Part shown: positions 34,144 to 44,266 of the stretch, piece after piece
How positions within the stretch are numbered: the stretch's first letter is position 1
Layout: every line of letters begins with the position of its first letter
Source: Rhodoplanes sp963724735
GTDB lineage: Bacteria > Pseudomonadota > Alphaproteobacteria > Rhizobiales > Xanthobacteraceae
Direction of reading: 5' to 3'
DNA: 64,000 bases
Assembly (NCBI GenBank): GCA_963724735.1
Contig: CAVRVX010000012.1
Coordinates: 62,001-126,000 of the forward strand
Made by a program: the position numbers and the translations under genes
The notes under the pieces: generated by a model
Databases searched by the model: none
Told to the model about the DNA's origin: nothing
The model's input: the letters and a program-made list of their open reading frames with translations, nothing else

Positions 34144-34192
34144 CTCGAACCTGCCGGCAGACTTTTGAAACCCAGTCTCAATGTCTATACCG

Positions 34193-34212
34193 TTAGTTGA
34201 TTTAGTAACTAA
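34193..34212. promoter_or_regulatory. AT-rich inverted repeat, possible operator
   Basis: TTAGTT (34193–34198), 8 nt, AACTAA (34207–34212), inside an AT-rich patch between the divergent small hypothetical gene (start 34143) and topA (start 34358). The symmetry and position suggest a regulator-binding site; no factor is identified. Confidence 0.35.
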
Positions 34213-34357
34213 TCTCTACTCCTAATTTTATAAACAGAACCGCGCAAGGGGCGGGTCAATTTGACAGCAGGCGGCTCCTTACCCATTTTCCTGGCCATCC
34301 ACGCGGCGAGCCGCCCAACAGCGCCCATCAGAAAAAGCTTAAAACACAAGGCCCTTC

Positions 34358-37111
34358 ATGAACATAGTCGTCGTCGAATCCCCGGCCAAGGCGAAGACCA
34401 TCAATAAATATCTCGGCCGCGGCTATGAGGTGCTGGCGTCGTTCGGCCACATCAGGGACCTCCCAGCCAAGGATGGCTCGGTTGATCCGGCCGTCGATTT
34501 CCGCATGGTTTGGGAGATCGATCCCAAGGCGCAGAAGCGGCTCAATGACATCGCGCGCGCCGTCAAATCAGCGGACAAGCTGATTCTCGCCACCGACCCG
34601 GATCGCGAGGGCGAGGCGATCTCCTGGCATCTCATCGAGGCGCTCAAGGAAAAGCACGCGTTAAGCGGTCAAGCCATCGAACGTGTGGTGTTCAACGCCA
34701 TCACCAAGCATGCGGTCACCGAGGCGATGAAGCATCCGCGCGGAATCGATCAGGCCTTGGTCGATGCCTATCTCGCCCGCCGGGCGCTCGACTACTTGGT
34801 CGGATTCACGCTGTCGCCGGTGCTGTGGCGCAAGTTGCCGGGCGCGCGCTCGGCCGGTCGCGTTCAGTCGGTTGCGCTGCGGCTGGTCTGCGACCGTGAG
34901 CTTGAGATCGAGAAATTCGTCCCGCGCGAATACTGGTCGCTCATTGCGACGCTCGCCACCCCGCGCGGGGAGCCTTTTCAGGCGCGGCTGGTCGGCGCCG
35001 ACGGGCAAAAGATCGCGCGGCTCGACATCGGCGCCGGGGCCGAGGCCGAGGCATTCAAGCAGGCGCTCGAACAGGCGGCCTTCGCCGTCGCCGCGGTGGA
35101 GGCAAAGCCGACCAAACGCAACCCGGCGCCGCCGTTCACCACCTCCACGCTGCAGCAGGAGGCGAGCCGGAAGCTCGGCTTTCCGCCCGCGCACACGATG
35201 CGCGTCGCCCAGCGCTTGTATGAGGGCATTGACACCGGCGGCGAGACGGTCGGCCTGATCACCTATATGCGCACCGACGGCGTGCAGATCGCCGAAGAGG
35301 CGATCACCGCGATCCGATCGCTGATTCGCGAGGACTATGGCGCGCGTTACGTCCCGGATGGGCCGCGCCGCTATCAGACCAAGGCGAAGAACGCTCAGGA
35401 AGCGCACGAGGCGATCCGGCCGACCGACGTCACGCGGCGACCACGCGACATCGCCCGCTTCCTCGATTCCGATCAGGCCAAACTCTACGATCTAATCTTC
35501 AAGCGCGCGGTGACGAGCCAGATGGAATTGGCCGAGCTCGAGCGCACGACGGTCGATATAATCGCGAATGTCGCAGCGCCCAAGCCGCGCGTCCTCGATC
35601 TGCGCGCAACCGGGACGGTCGTCACCTTCGACGGCTTTCTCGCCGTATACCAGGAAGGCCGCGACGAGAGCTCCGAGGACGAAGAAGGCCGCCGCCTGCC
35701 GCAGATGAGCGTCGGCGAGGCGCTCGAGAAGATCGCCATCGACGCGAGCCAGCACTTCACCGAGCCGCCGCCGCGCTATTCCGAAGCGTCGCTGGTCAAG
35801 CGCCTGGAAGAGCTCGGCATCGGGCGCCCCTCCACCTATGCGTCGATCCTGCAGGTTCTTAAGGACCGTAAATATGTGCGCGGCGAGAAGGGCCGGCTGA
35901 TCCCGGAGGATCGCGGCCGGATCGTCACCGCCTTCCTCGAAAGCTTCTTCTCGCGCTACGTCGAATACGACTTCACCGCCGATCTCGAGGAGCAGCTCGA
36001 TCGCGTCTCCAACAACGAGATCGAATGGCTCGAGCTGATGCGCCGCTTCTGGCGCGATTTCTTCGCGGCGGTCGACGGGATCAAGGATTTGAAGGTCAGC
36101 GACGTCATCGATGCGCTCGACGACATGCTCGCGCCGCACATCTTCCCAGCCCGGCCGGACGGGACCGATCCGCGCCTGTGCCCGACCTGCGGGACCGGGC
36201 GGCTCTCACTGAAGCTCGGCCGCTACGGCGCGTTCATCGGCTGCTCGAATTATCCCGACTGCCGGTACACCCGCCCCTTCTCCGTGCCGGGGGCCGACGG
36301 CGTGGCCGAGCCGGAAGCGCGCGTGCTTGGGCAGGACCCGGAAACGGGGCTGGACGTCTCGCTGCGAAGCGGCCGGTTCGGCCCCTACGTGCAGCTCGGC
36401 GACGGCAATGGCGAGGAGAAACCGAAGCGCGCGGGCCTGCCGAAAGGAACCGACCCCGAAACGGTCGACCTCGACTTTGCGCTCGGCCTCCTCTCGCTGC
36501 CACGCGAGGTGGGCAAGCATCCGGAGGATAGCGAGCCCCTCGTCGCCGGCATCGGCCGCTACGGCGCTTACGTCCAGCACGGAAAAACCTTCGCCAATCT
36601 CGAGGCCGGCGATGATGTGCTGACGATCGGCCTCAACCGCGCGGTGACGCTGATCGCCGACAAGCGCACCAAGGGTCCGCGCGGACGCAAGTTCGCCGCC
36701 GATCCCGGCCGCTCGCTGGGCGAGCATCCCGACAAGGGCGGGCCGATCGTGGTCAAGAGCGGGCGCTACGGCCCCTATGTCAGCCACGACGGGCTCAACG
36801 CCACCATCCCGAGGGACAAGTCGCCGGACGCCATCACGCTGGAGGAGGCGGTCGCGCTGTTGGCCGCGCGGGCGGAACGGGTCGGCAATGCTCCGCCGCG
36901 CAGGCGCAGCGGCGCAGGCGGTCGCAAGAAGGCCGCTGAGGCTGGCACCGCAGCGGACGCGACCGGCGCGGCGGGGGCGGAAGCGGCAACCGCTACGAAC
37001 GGCGACGCGACCGAAGCAGCCGGCCACGGAGCCGCCGGTCCGAAGCGGCGCAAAGCTGCGAAGCCATCGCTAGCCATGCGAGCGAAGAGATCGTCAGCCG
37101 CCAGCGAGTGA
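34358..37111 (+). CDS. topA: DNA topoisomerase I
   Basis: A 917-residue type IA topoisomerase that relaxes negative supercoils. The Toprim domain has VVVESPAKAKTINKYLG at residue 4 and ATDPDREGEAISWHL near 74. The active-site Tyr lies in GLITYMRTDGVQ near 305. A four-Cys zinc finger (CPTCGTGR to CSNYPDC, near 607–632) is followed by three C-terminal topoisomerase repeats (SGRFGPYVQLG, GIGRYGAYVQHG, SGRYGPYVSHDG). It ends in an Ala/Lys-rich tail (about 845–917), as in other alphaproteobacteria. The tmRNA gene follows downstream. Confidence 0.96.
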   Translation: MNIVVVESPAKAKTINKYLGRGYEVLASFGHIRDLPAKDGSVDPAVDFRMVWEIDPKAQKRLNDIARAVKSADKLILATDPDREGEAISWHLIEALKEKHALSGQAIERVVFNAITKHAVTEAMKHPRGIDQALVDAYLARRALDYLVGFTLSPVLWRKLPGARSAGRVQSVALRLVCDRELEIEKFVPREYWSLIATLATPRGEPFQARLVGADGQKIARLDIGAGAEAEAFKQALEQAAFAVAAVEAKPTKRNPAPPFTTSTLQQEASRKLGFPPAHTMRVAQRLYEGIDTGGETVGLITYMRTDGVQIAEEAITAIRSLIREDYGARYVPDGPRRYQTKAKNAQEAHEAIRPTDVTRRPRDIARFLDSDQAKLYDLIFKRAVTSQMELAELERTTVDIIANVAAPKPRVLDLRATGTVVTFDGFLAVYQEGRDESSEDEEGRRLPQMSVGEALEKIAIDASQHFTEPPPRYSEASLVKRLEELGIGRPSTYASILQVLKDRKYVRGEKGRLIPEDRGRIVTAFLESFFSRYVEYDFTADLEEQLDRVSNNEIEWLELMRRFWRDFFAAVDGIKDLKVSDVIDALDDMLAPHIFPARPDGTDPRLCPTCGTGRLSLKLGRYGAFIGCSNYPDCRYTRPFSVPGADGVAEPEARVLGQDPETGLDVSLRSGRFGPYVQLGDGNGEEKPKRAGLPKGTDPETVDLDFALGLLSLPREVGKHPEDSEPLVAGIGRYGAYVQHGKTFANLEAGDDVLTIGLNRAVTLIADKRTKGPRGRKFAADPGRSLGEHPDKGGPIVVKSGRYGPYVSHDGLNATIPRDKSPDAITLEEAVALLAARAERVGNAPPRRRSGAGGRKKAAEAGTAADATGAAGAEAATATNGDATEAAGHGAAGPKRRKAAKPSLAMRAKRSSAASE

Positions 37112-37244
37112 CGCGCCCCCTCTCCCGCTGTCGGGGTAAAATCACGCCCGCAGAGAAATACTCGTGGTCTGATCGTCAGCGCCCCCACCTGGATCGCTAT
37201 GCCAGCCCCCTTCCGTCGCACTTCCTTCCGCCCCCGTCTGCGCC

Positions 37245-37250
37245 TATATT
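37245..37250 (+). promoter_or_regulatory. Possible -10 box of the tmRNA gene
   Basis: TATATT (37245–37250) lies just upstream of the start of the permuted tmRNA's acceptor part. The -35 region at suitable spacing is only weakly matching, so the assignment rests on position. Confidence 0.35.
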
Positions 37251-37255
37251 GTTCA

Positions 37256-37650
37256 AGCCGGCTTGCCGGCTATGGCGATAAATGGCCGTCGCAATAAACC
37301 TATCGGACCCGGGGGCAGTACCCGGCGCCTCCACCATCTGCCCATTGGAAGCGTTCCAGTGGGAGCGGCCCGTAGCTTAGGCACGCGACCTGCTCTGGCG
37401 CGACGATGCCCGCACACGGTGGGCAGGTGATGGGGGCGAAATAGGATCGACGAGGGCGTAAAGGGCGCGCTTTTGCTCGGTATGGTTCCGCCGTTATCGG
37501 GCCATAGCAATAGTTGCCAACGACAACTTTGCTCCGGTGGCTCAGGCCGCGTAATGCGGTTTGAAAAACCGATTTCAAGCCCTGACGTTTAGCAACGGCA
37601 GGCGGGGTTCGGAGGCACCTGGCAACAGAAGCCTCCACTTCGCCTTCCCA
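37256..37650 (+). ncRNA. ssrA: tmRNA, circularly permuted two-piece form
   Basis: Transfer-messenger RNA, which frees stalled ribosomes and adds a degradation tag. The acceptor piece comes first: a T-arm (ACCCGGGGGCAGTACCCGG near 37306–37324), then CGCCTCCACCA ending at 37336. A roughly 95-nt intervening segment (37337–37431) is excised. The coding piece starts GGGGGCG at 37432, which pairs with CGCCTCC of the acceptor stem, followed by AAATAGGATCGACGAGGGCG. The tag reading frame, 37516–37554, encodes ANDNFAPVAQAA then TAA. The outer ends are approximate; the 3' limit is set by a GGAGGC/GCCTCC hairpin (37610–37635). No protein gene is needed here; sspB follows. Confidence 0.93.
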
Positions 37651-37782
37651 ACGCTGCTCCGGTTCATCGCCTACGCGATTTTGTTGCGGCGCGTTGCGCG
37701 TCCGGTCCGCAGTGATCTGCTTTGCGAAGAGACGACGCCAAGCCGCGCGACCCCCTCCTTGTCACCGGCGTCGCAATTTCTC

Positions 37783-37830
37783 GGGGTAAGTTCCCAGTTG
37801 CCAGGAATGGGGTAAATTCCCAATCTGCCA
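37783..37830. repeat. Two imperfect 21–22-bp direct repeats between ssrA and sspB
   Basis: GGGGTAAGTTCCCAGTTGCC with A (37783–37803) and GGGGTAAATTCCCAATCTGC with CA (37809–37830) are near-identical with a 26-bp period. Each unit contains a GGG(T)AA-N-TTCCC dyad. The pair lies 48–95 bp upstream of sspB and may be a binding site or a copy of a short dispersed repeat. Confidence 0.6.
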
Positions 37831-37877
37831 AAAAATGCTCTAGCATCGTATCTGTCCGAATCGAGAGACTTCGATCG

Positions 37878-38486
37878 ATGGCGACCGACTACATCCGCTA
37901 CGACATCCTCACCCAGGAGGCGCTCCGCGGGGTCGTGCGCACCGTCCTCACGGACGTGGCCGCCAAGGGACTTCCCGGCGAGCATCATTTCTTCATCAAT
38001 ATCGATACCCGCGCCGATGGCGTGAAGATTTCGCCCCGTCTGCTCGCCCGGTACCCGGAGGAGATGACGATCGTCCTGCAGCACCAGTTCTGGGACCTGA
38101 CGGTTCAGGACGAGGTCTTCGAGGTCGGCCTGTCGTTCAATGGAATCCCGGAGCGATTGATCGTGCCTTTCGCGGCGATCAAAGGGTTCTTCGATCCGTC
38201 CGTGCAGTTCGGCCTGCAATTCGCCGTGGAATCCGATCTCAAGGGCGAGCCGCCCGAGGCGCCGGTCGCTGCCGAACCGCCGTCGAGCGCCGCTCCGGCC
38301 CTCCCGGCAGGCAAGTCAGGCAAGGAGCGCCCGCCGGCCCGCCATAAGCGCGTGCCGGGACGCGCGAGCGAGCCCGTGCCGACCCCGGCCAATCCGGAAG
38401 CTCAGGCCTCGAAGCCTGAGGAGCCGCCGAATAAACCCGAAGGCGGCGGGCAAGTGGTCCGCCTCGACCGTTTCCGCAAGAAATGA
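37878..38486 (+). CDS. sspB: SspB-family ClpXP adaptor
   Basis: SspB tethers ssrA-tagged proteins to the ClpXP protease. The 202-residue protein is of alphaproteobacterial type: a substrate-binding domain (about 1–135; IRYDILTQEALRGVVRTVL at 6, HHFFINIDTRADGV near 37, VGLSFNGIPERLIVPFAAI near 84), then a long Pro/Ala-rich linker (about 120–190), and a short basic C-terminal ClpX-binding tail (GGGQVVRLDRFRKK). It lies just downstream of ssrA, whose tag it recognises, and 109 bp upstream of fumC. Confidence 0.92.
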   Translation: MATDYIRYDILTQEALRGVVRTVLTDVAAKGLPGEHHFFINIDTRADGVKISPRLLARYPEEMTIVLQHQFWDLTVQDEVFEVGLSFNGIPERLIVPFAAIKGFFDPSVQFGLQFAVESDLKGEPPEAPVAAEPPSSAAPALPAGKSGKERPPARHKRVPGRASEPVPTPANPEAQASKPEEPPNKPEGGGQVVRLDRFRKK

Positions 38487-38595
38487 TGCGGCCGGCGTGC
38501 ATGCGATGCGCCATCCGTGATCGCTTCGCATATGAGCCGGACACCGGGCCGGCGTATGCCGGACGCATCCGAGAGCATCGTCAAGCGAGACTGTC

Positions 38596-39987
38596 ATGAC
38601 CCGGACGCGAACCGAGACCGACACGTTCGGTCCGATCGAAGTTTCCGCCAACTCCTACTGGGGCGCGCAAACCGAGCGTTCGCGCCGCAATTTCCGTATC
38701 GGCGAAGAGCGGATGCCGCTGGGACTCATCCGCGCGCTCGCCCGCGTCAAGCGCGTGGCGGCCGAGGTGAACGCCGCGCTCGGCCTGCTCGATCCGCGGC
38801 GCCGCGATGCGATCGTCGCTGCCGCTGACGAGATCATCGCCGGGCGCTTCGACGACCACTTCCCATTGATCGTCTGGCAGACCGGATCGGGCACCCAGAC
38901 CAACATGAACGTTAACGAGGTCATCGCCAATCGTGCGAACGAGTTGCTCGGCGGGTCGCTCGGCGCCAAGGCGCCGGTGCATCCCAACGATCACGTCAAT
39001 ATGAGCCAGTCGTCCAATGACAGCTTTCCGACCGCGATGCATGTCGCGGCCGTCGCGGAGATCGCCGATCGGCTCATCCCTTCGCTGATAGATTTACGTG
39101 TAGCTTTAAGCGCTAAGAGCGATGAATTCGAGCCAATTGTGAAGATCGGGCGGACTCATTTGCAGGATGCCGTCCCCCTCACCCTCGGCCAGGAGTTCTC
39201 CGGCTATGCCGCGCAGGTCGGCTCTGCCCTCGCCCGCATCGAAGAGGCGGTGCGGCATCTTCACCCCCTCGCCCAGGGCGGCACTGCGGTCGGCACGGGA
39301 CTCAACGCGCCGCCCGAATTTGCCGAACGGTTTGCCGCGGGCATGGCGGCGTTGACCGGCCGCCCATTCGTGAGCGCCGCGAACAAGTTCGAGGCGCTCG
39401 CTGCGCACGACGCCTTCGTGTTCGTGCATGGCGCGCTCGCCGCGCTCGCGTCGGCCCTGTTCAAGATTGCGAACGATATCCGCCTCTTGGCGAGCGGTCC
39501 GCGCTCCGGTTTCGGCGAGATCATCCTGCCTGAGAATGAGCCGGGCTCCTCAATCATGCCCGGCAAGGTCAACCCTACCCAGAGCGAAGCGCTCACCATG
39601 GTTTGCGCCCGCGTGTTCGGCAATGAAACCACCATCACGGTCGCGGCGAGTCAGGGCCATTTCGAACTCAACGTGTTCAAGCCGGTGATTGCGTTTGCTT
39701 TCCTCCAATCGGTGCGGCTGCTCGCCGACGCGGCGCGCTCCTTTACTGACAACTGCATCGTCGGCATTCGCCCCAACGAAGAGCGGATCGCAAGCCTGAT
39801 GCGGCAGTCGCTCATGCTGGTAACGGCGCTCGCCCCGAAGGTCGGCTATGAGAAGGCTGCGGAAATCGCCAAGGCGGCGCACGCCAGAGGCACGACGCTG
39901 CGCGAGGAAGCGGTCCGGCTCGGCCATGTGACCGCGGAGGAGTTCGACCATCTCGTCCGTCCCCACGCGATGACACGGCCAGGTTGA
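38596..39987 (+). CDS. fumC: Class II fumarate hydratase
   Basis: FumC interconverts fumarate and malate in the TCA cycle without an iron–sulphur cluster. The 463-residue protein has WQTGSGTQTNMNVNEV near residue 94, SQSSNDSFPTAMHVA near 137, IGRTHLQDAVPLTLGQE near 182 (catalytic His), and the superfamily signature GSSIMPGKVNPTQSEA near 318. Length and motifs are normal. The similar aspartase is excluded by the fumarase-type TGLNAPPEFAE segment. Confidence 0.95.
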   Translation: MTRTRTETDTFGPIEVSANSYWGAQTERSRRNFRIGEERMPLGLIRALARVKRVAAEVNAALGLLDPRRRDAIVAAADEIIAGRFDDHFPLIVWQTGSGTQTNMNVNEVIANRANELLGGSLGAKAPVHPNDHVNMSQSSNDSFPTAMHVAAVAEIADRLIPSLIDLRVALSAKSDEFEPIVKIGRTHLQDAVPLTLGQEFSGYAAQVGSALARIEEAVRHLHPLAQGGTAVGTGLNAPPEFAERFAAGMAALTGRPFVSAANKFEALAAHDAFVFVHGALAALASALFKIANDIRLLASGPRSGFGEIILPENEPGSSIMPGKVNPTQSEALTMVCARVFGNETTITVAASQGHFELNVFKPVIAFAFLQSVRLLADAARSFTDNCIVGIRPNEERIASLMRQSLMLVTALAPKVGYEKAAEIAKAAHARGTTLREEAVRLGHVTAEEFDHLVRPHAMTRPG

Positions 39988-40168
39988 TCGACCATTGGAT
40001 TCGCGCTCGCCGCTGCAAAACGCACCAAAACGCGAGGACGTGCGGAACGCGCTGGCGGGAAACGGGTTCTGCTTTAAGGAACGTCGAAGGCTGAACGAAG
40101 CGGCCGCTGGTCAAGTATCTGACCCACCGCGATTTTCACCGACGCCGCGCCGAAAACGGGAGACGATT

Positions 40169-40459
40169 ATGAAGTCGCCAGTCGTGAAGCGCTCGATCGT
40201 GATCGCCAGCCACAAGACAAGCGTGAGCCTAGAAGATGCGTTCTGGAAGGGTCTGAAAGAAATAGCCGTCAGTCGCAATATGACGTTGTCGGACCTCGTT
40301 TCGGGCATCGATTCGGACCGCCAGCACGGAAACCTTTCATCGGCCATCCGCCTCTTTGTGCTCGATCATTATCGCTCGAACCACGGCAGCCTCCCCCCTA
40401 CGGCGAGTCGTGAAGGGCTCAACGAAAGCATCGGCCAACCGGCCTTGCGCGTTGGCTGA
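40169..40459 (+). CDS. Ribbon-helix-helix domain protein
   Basis: A 96-residue protein with an RHH_4-type domain (about 8–72): KRSIVIASHKTSVSLEDAFW, LKEIAVSRNMTLSDLVSGI and NLSSAIRLFVLDHY. Such proteins are small DNA-binding regulators, common next to fumC in Hyphomicrobiales. GGAGACG precedes the ATG at 40169. A weaker stress-promoter-like GGAAC-N16-GGTT lies at 40044–40068. Confidence 0.85.
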   Translation: MKSPVVKRSIVIASHKTSVSLEDAFWKGLKEIAVSRNMTLSDLVSGIDSDRQHGNLSSAIRLFVLDHYRSNHGSLPPTASREGLNESIGQPALRVG

Positions 40460-40487
40460 AACCATCGCTTGCGTGATGCGGGCCACA

Positions 40488-43400
40488 TCACGGGCGGCCG
40501 AAAAAATCCCATAACGATCGATTGGACGGCGGCGGTGGCGGCTTGGCTGCTGGAGCAGCCGCTGCCGGTTTTGCCGGACGCGGCTTGACGTCGATGGCCG
40601 GCGGCAGGTCGGGAGCGCGCTCGGAGCCGGCCGGCCCTGTCGCGCCGGAAACCGTCCCGGTCGCTCGTTGCCGTCCACGCACAGCCTGGTCGGGATCGGG
40701 TGTCGGCGCGACCGGGTCTCGCGCTGCACGTGCGCGTTCGGCGGCGGCGGCCTCCTCACGCCGTTTTTTTGCCTCCCGCTCCGCCGCCTCGACGCGCTTT
40801 GATTCCCGTTCGACCGCCCGCAACATGACAAAGCTGATGAGATCGGCGGTGTCGATTTCACGGATCGCCGTCGGCAATGAGCCGTTCAGCAAAATGGACA
40901 CTTCCGGCCGGCGTGCCTTCATGTCTTCGCGGGGTGAGCCGGAAAGCGTCACGCGGGCGTTCAGATTGTCGTCGACGAGGTTGAGCGTCCCGGAAAATTT
41001 GAGGTCCACCCCGTCCGCGTTCACCGCGATTGGAACGAGAGCAACCCGCCCGTCCGATATTGCGAGCGCAGCCGTAGCCATGGGAACTGTGAGCCTGCCC
41101 GCGTCGAGGGCCGTTCCGAGATAGGCAGAGAGCCTGTCCGGGGCCAAGCCGCGATCGGCCGCCTGGATGGCCGCCTCGATCGCCTTCGGGTCGAGGCCGG
41201 GAATTTCCACCTTCTCGAGCGTCACGGCTGCGTTTCCGGCAAGCGCCCCGAGCAGCGCGGCAGGACTCCGTCCGCTGCCGTCGATCTCGGATACGACGGA
41301 GACGCCCCCGCTGGCGGGAGGCTTGTTGCGGCCGAAGGTGAACTGAGCGAGGTCGCCCTTGACGAGCCCGAGACGCGCGCGCGCCGACAGTCCCTCGGGA
41401 TTGGTGCGAAACGCGGCGTTCGCAGTGAACGCGCCGCCTGCGAGGCTGCCGCTCACCTCGTCGAGGGCAAGGGAAGTGCCGTCGAAGCGCGCGCGCCCTT
41501 TGAGGTTGTTGACGGCGAGGCCGGACAGAAGACCGGCGCGCGCCGCCTGGAAACTGATGGCGCCTTCGACATTGTCGAACAACGGCCGGACAAATGGCTC
41601 GGCCGACCAGCCAAGGTCTTCTTCGCGCGGCGCGGCGCGGCGGGGAACGCCGATCAAGGCCGCAATGACCTTTCCGGCGTCGAGATCCGTCACCCGAACG
41701 CGCCCGTCGACGCCAAGCGGCGAACCAAGCCGCAGACTGATCTTCCCGTCGACCGCCGAGCCGGCCACCCTGCTCTTGACGTCGTCAAAGATAAGCGCAC
41801 GGCCGGCGAACGCGAGCCGGCTCTCGACTGAAAGCGGCAGCGCCGCGGGCGCACTTGCATTCAGCAGCACTCTTGCATCTGCGGCCGAGAGCGACAGGTT
41901 GGCGCGGCCATTCCATTCGCCTTTGTCCTGGCGCGCCGCGCCGTTCGCGGAGGCCGAAAGCCCGCCCGCCGCGAGGCGCAGATCAAAGGCCACGTCGCCG
42001 TCGAGCGGTCCATTCCCGCCAAGGGAAATCTGCGCGGGACGAGCCTCGATCGCCGCTATGCGGTCGAAACCGACCAGCGCCGCCAGCACCTTGCCATCGT
42101 CGGCCTCGATCGACCCGTCGATCCTCACTTTGGTCGAAGCCAATGCGGCGACATTGCCGGTTCCGCCGGCCGCCAGGTTAATCCGTACCGCGCCGAATTT
42201 GCCGTTGATCGTCAGCCTCGCGTCGCTCGCCTGCGCGCCGCGGCCGGAACTCGGCGGCGCCGGTTGGGCCGGACCCATTTCGAGCCGGACCCGCAATTCG
42301 ACCGGAGCGAGCTGGCTCCCGTAGCGCCTGATCTCCGCCGCCGCATCCGGGGCAAACCGTCCGGCAATGCCAATCAATCCCTCCGCACGCGTCGCATTGA
42401 GCGCGAGCGATACGGCGCCGTGCGGCGAGGATGACGAAACATCGATCAATCCGCTTGCTTTGACATTGGCCCCCTGCAGATCGGCGACGGAGAAACGTTC
42501 GAGCGTCAGGCCGCTTGCATCGAGCTTCAGCCTCGCCTCGACTTGGCTTGCCTGGATGTCGGCGTAGGAGAGCTTGCCGGCCGAGATCGCAAGCGAAACA
42601 TTATGCGGCCTTTCCAACTTCGTGCCGGCGAACGCACTGCTCGCGATTGCAATCACGCGGTCGAGGTCGATGTCGTCGGCGCGCAGTACGGCGTCGAACC
42701 GGGCGGGGCCGCCGGCCCCGGTCGGCGCATAAGCGACGCGACCTTCGATCCGCCTGTGATCGATCTCCGCTCGCAGACGATCAATGACGATGCCTTGGTC
42801 GCCGATAACGAGATCGCCGCTCGCCTGCAGCGGAGCGACCGGAGCACCGCGGGGCATGTCACCCGCGTCCTCGACGAACGACCACAAGGCTCTAGGATCG
42901 GCCGAATCGATGCTCGCGAGGCCGGCGAATTCGAGGCCCTTCGCGCTCGAACTCGAGGCGGCCGCTCATACGCACTTGCGTCAGGCCCGGCGCTCGAAAC
43001 TCTATCGTCTCGATGTCCCACTGGTCGCGGTCGACGCCAACCGTCCCGCGCAAGCTCTGCACAGCCGCGCCGCCGATCGTCACCGCGTCGATATCGAGAT
43101 CGACCTGTCCGCGCATGGGGACGCGGGTTGCTTCGAACGACGCTCGCGTCGCCGCGATGATGGAGGCCGCCGGCGCGCGCCGCCCCGTTTCCGAAGCGCC
43201 GGTCAATCTGTCGAGATCGATCTGGCGTCCGGTCAACGACGCTTTGAAATGTCCATGCTCTCCCAGCACGACGTCCGCCTTTCCCGCCAGGCGCAACGAA
43301 CGGTCTTCCGGCCCATATTGGAACTCGATCTGCTCGGCGAGCGCGCGGCGGGGATCGACTCTTGCCTGCATGGTCAACCGCCACGGCTCGCGCGCGAGCA

Positions 43401-44145
43401 TCCGCCCGCTGGGAAGTACTGCGCCGGCGGGCCGCGCCAAGGTGATCGCTCCCTCGAAACGAGGGAGGCTGTCATCAAACTGCAAAACGCCATCGGCGTC
43501 TGCCAATAACGGACGCTCCACCCCCTCAAGGCTCAGACGCAGTTTCACGCCGCCGTCATTGTAGCGTCCGGAGGAAACTCGGAAACGATATGGGCCATCG
43601 GACGCGATAAAAAAGCCCTCCCCCCGGAGCGGTCCGGTGAGCGATCGCATCTCGCCTTCGAAAGAGAAATCGTTCAGGTTCAAAGCCGAGTGGGTCGACT
43701 CGTCGGCAAGCACGACACGCCCGCCTTCGATCACAAGCTTGTCGATGCTGAGCCGATCAAACTCGATCTCGGCCTTGACGGGAGGTCCTTTAAGATTGCC
43801 CGCAGAGTCGAGCGCGATGCGAAAGCGCGGCTCGCTGACCGTCAGCTCATTCACCCGCCATTGCCTGCGCATCAGCGGGCCGAGCGCAAGTTCGAACTGA
43901 AGCGCACGGGCGGAGACAGCGCTCTCTCCGGCCGAAATCTCAACGCTGTGCAAGGCAAGCGACGGGACGGGCAGGAGTCGCGCCTCGATCGGCCCGGAGA
44001 TGCGCACCGGCGCGCCCACAAGCCGGCTCGCTTCGGTTTCGAAATCGCTGCGATATCGGTTCCAATCGACGAAATGCGGCCCCACCAGCGCCGCGACCAG
44101 CGCCAAGATCAGGGCCACCGCCAATCCGAGTAACGTCGTCTGCAC
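40488..44145 (-). pseudogene. AsmA-family large protein gene with a +1 frameshift
   Basis: AsmA-family proteins are anchored in the inner membrane and span the periplasm, many acting in lipid transport or outer-membrane assembly. The N-terminal frame (44145 to about 42937) has a membrane helix (LLGLAVALILALVAALVGPH) and FVDWNRYRSDFETEASRLVG, the AsmA start. The C-terminal frame (from about 42937 to 40488) runs on through beta-rich repeats to a Pro-rich tail ending SLWDFFGRP. One extra G in GGG (42937–42939 on the minus strand) separates them; removing it restores GLEFAGLASIDSADPRALW and a 1,218-residue protein. Start is a GTG. No other lesion was seen. Confidence 0.85.
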
Positions 44146-44266
44146 GCGTACGCTCCGAACGGATTTCCCGTGGGACGCTCCGCCTATTCGCGAGTCGGCC
44201 GGCCAAGCGGGGGCGGTCGCGCGCCACCGGCCGCGAATCGGTTCCGGCTATAGTTTCCGATCGGCA

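Noticed and set aside
37300..37638. 112-codon open frame on the minus strand between topA and sspB
   Set aside because: It is the antisense of the tmRNA gene. Acceptor stem, CCA and the ANDNFAPVAQAA tag on the plus strand explain the sequence; the frame has no family features.
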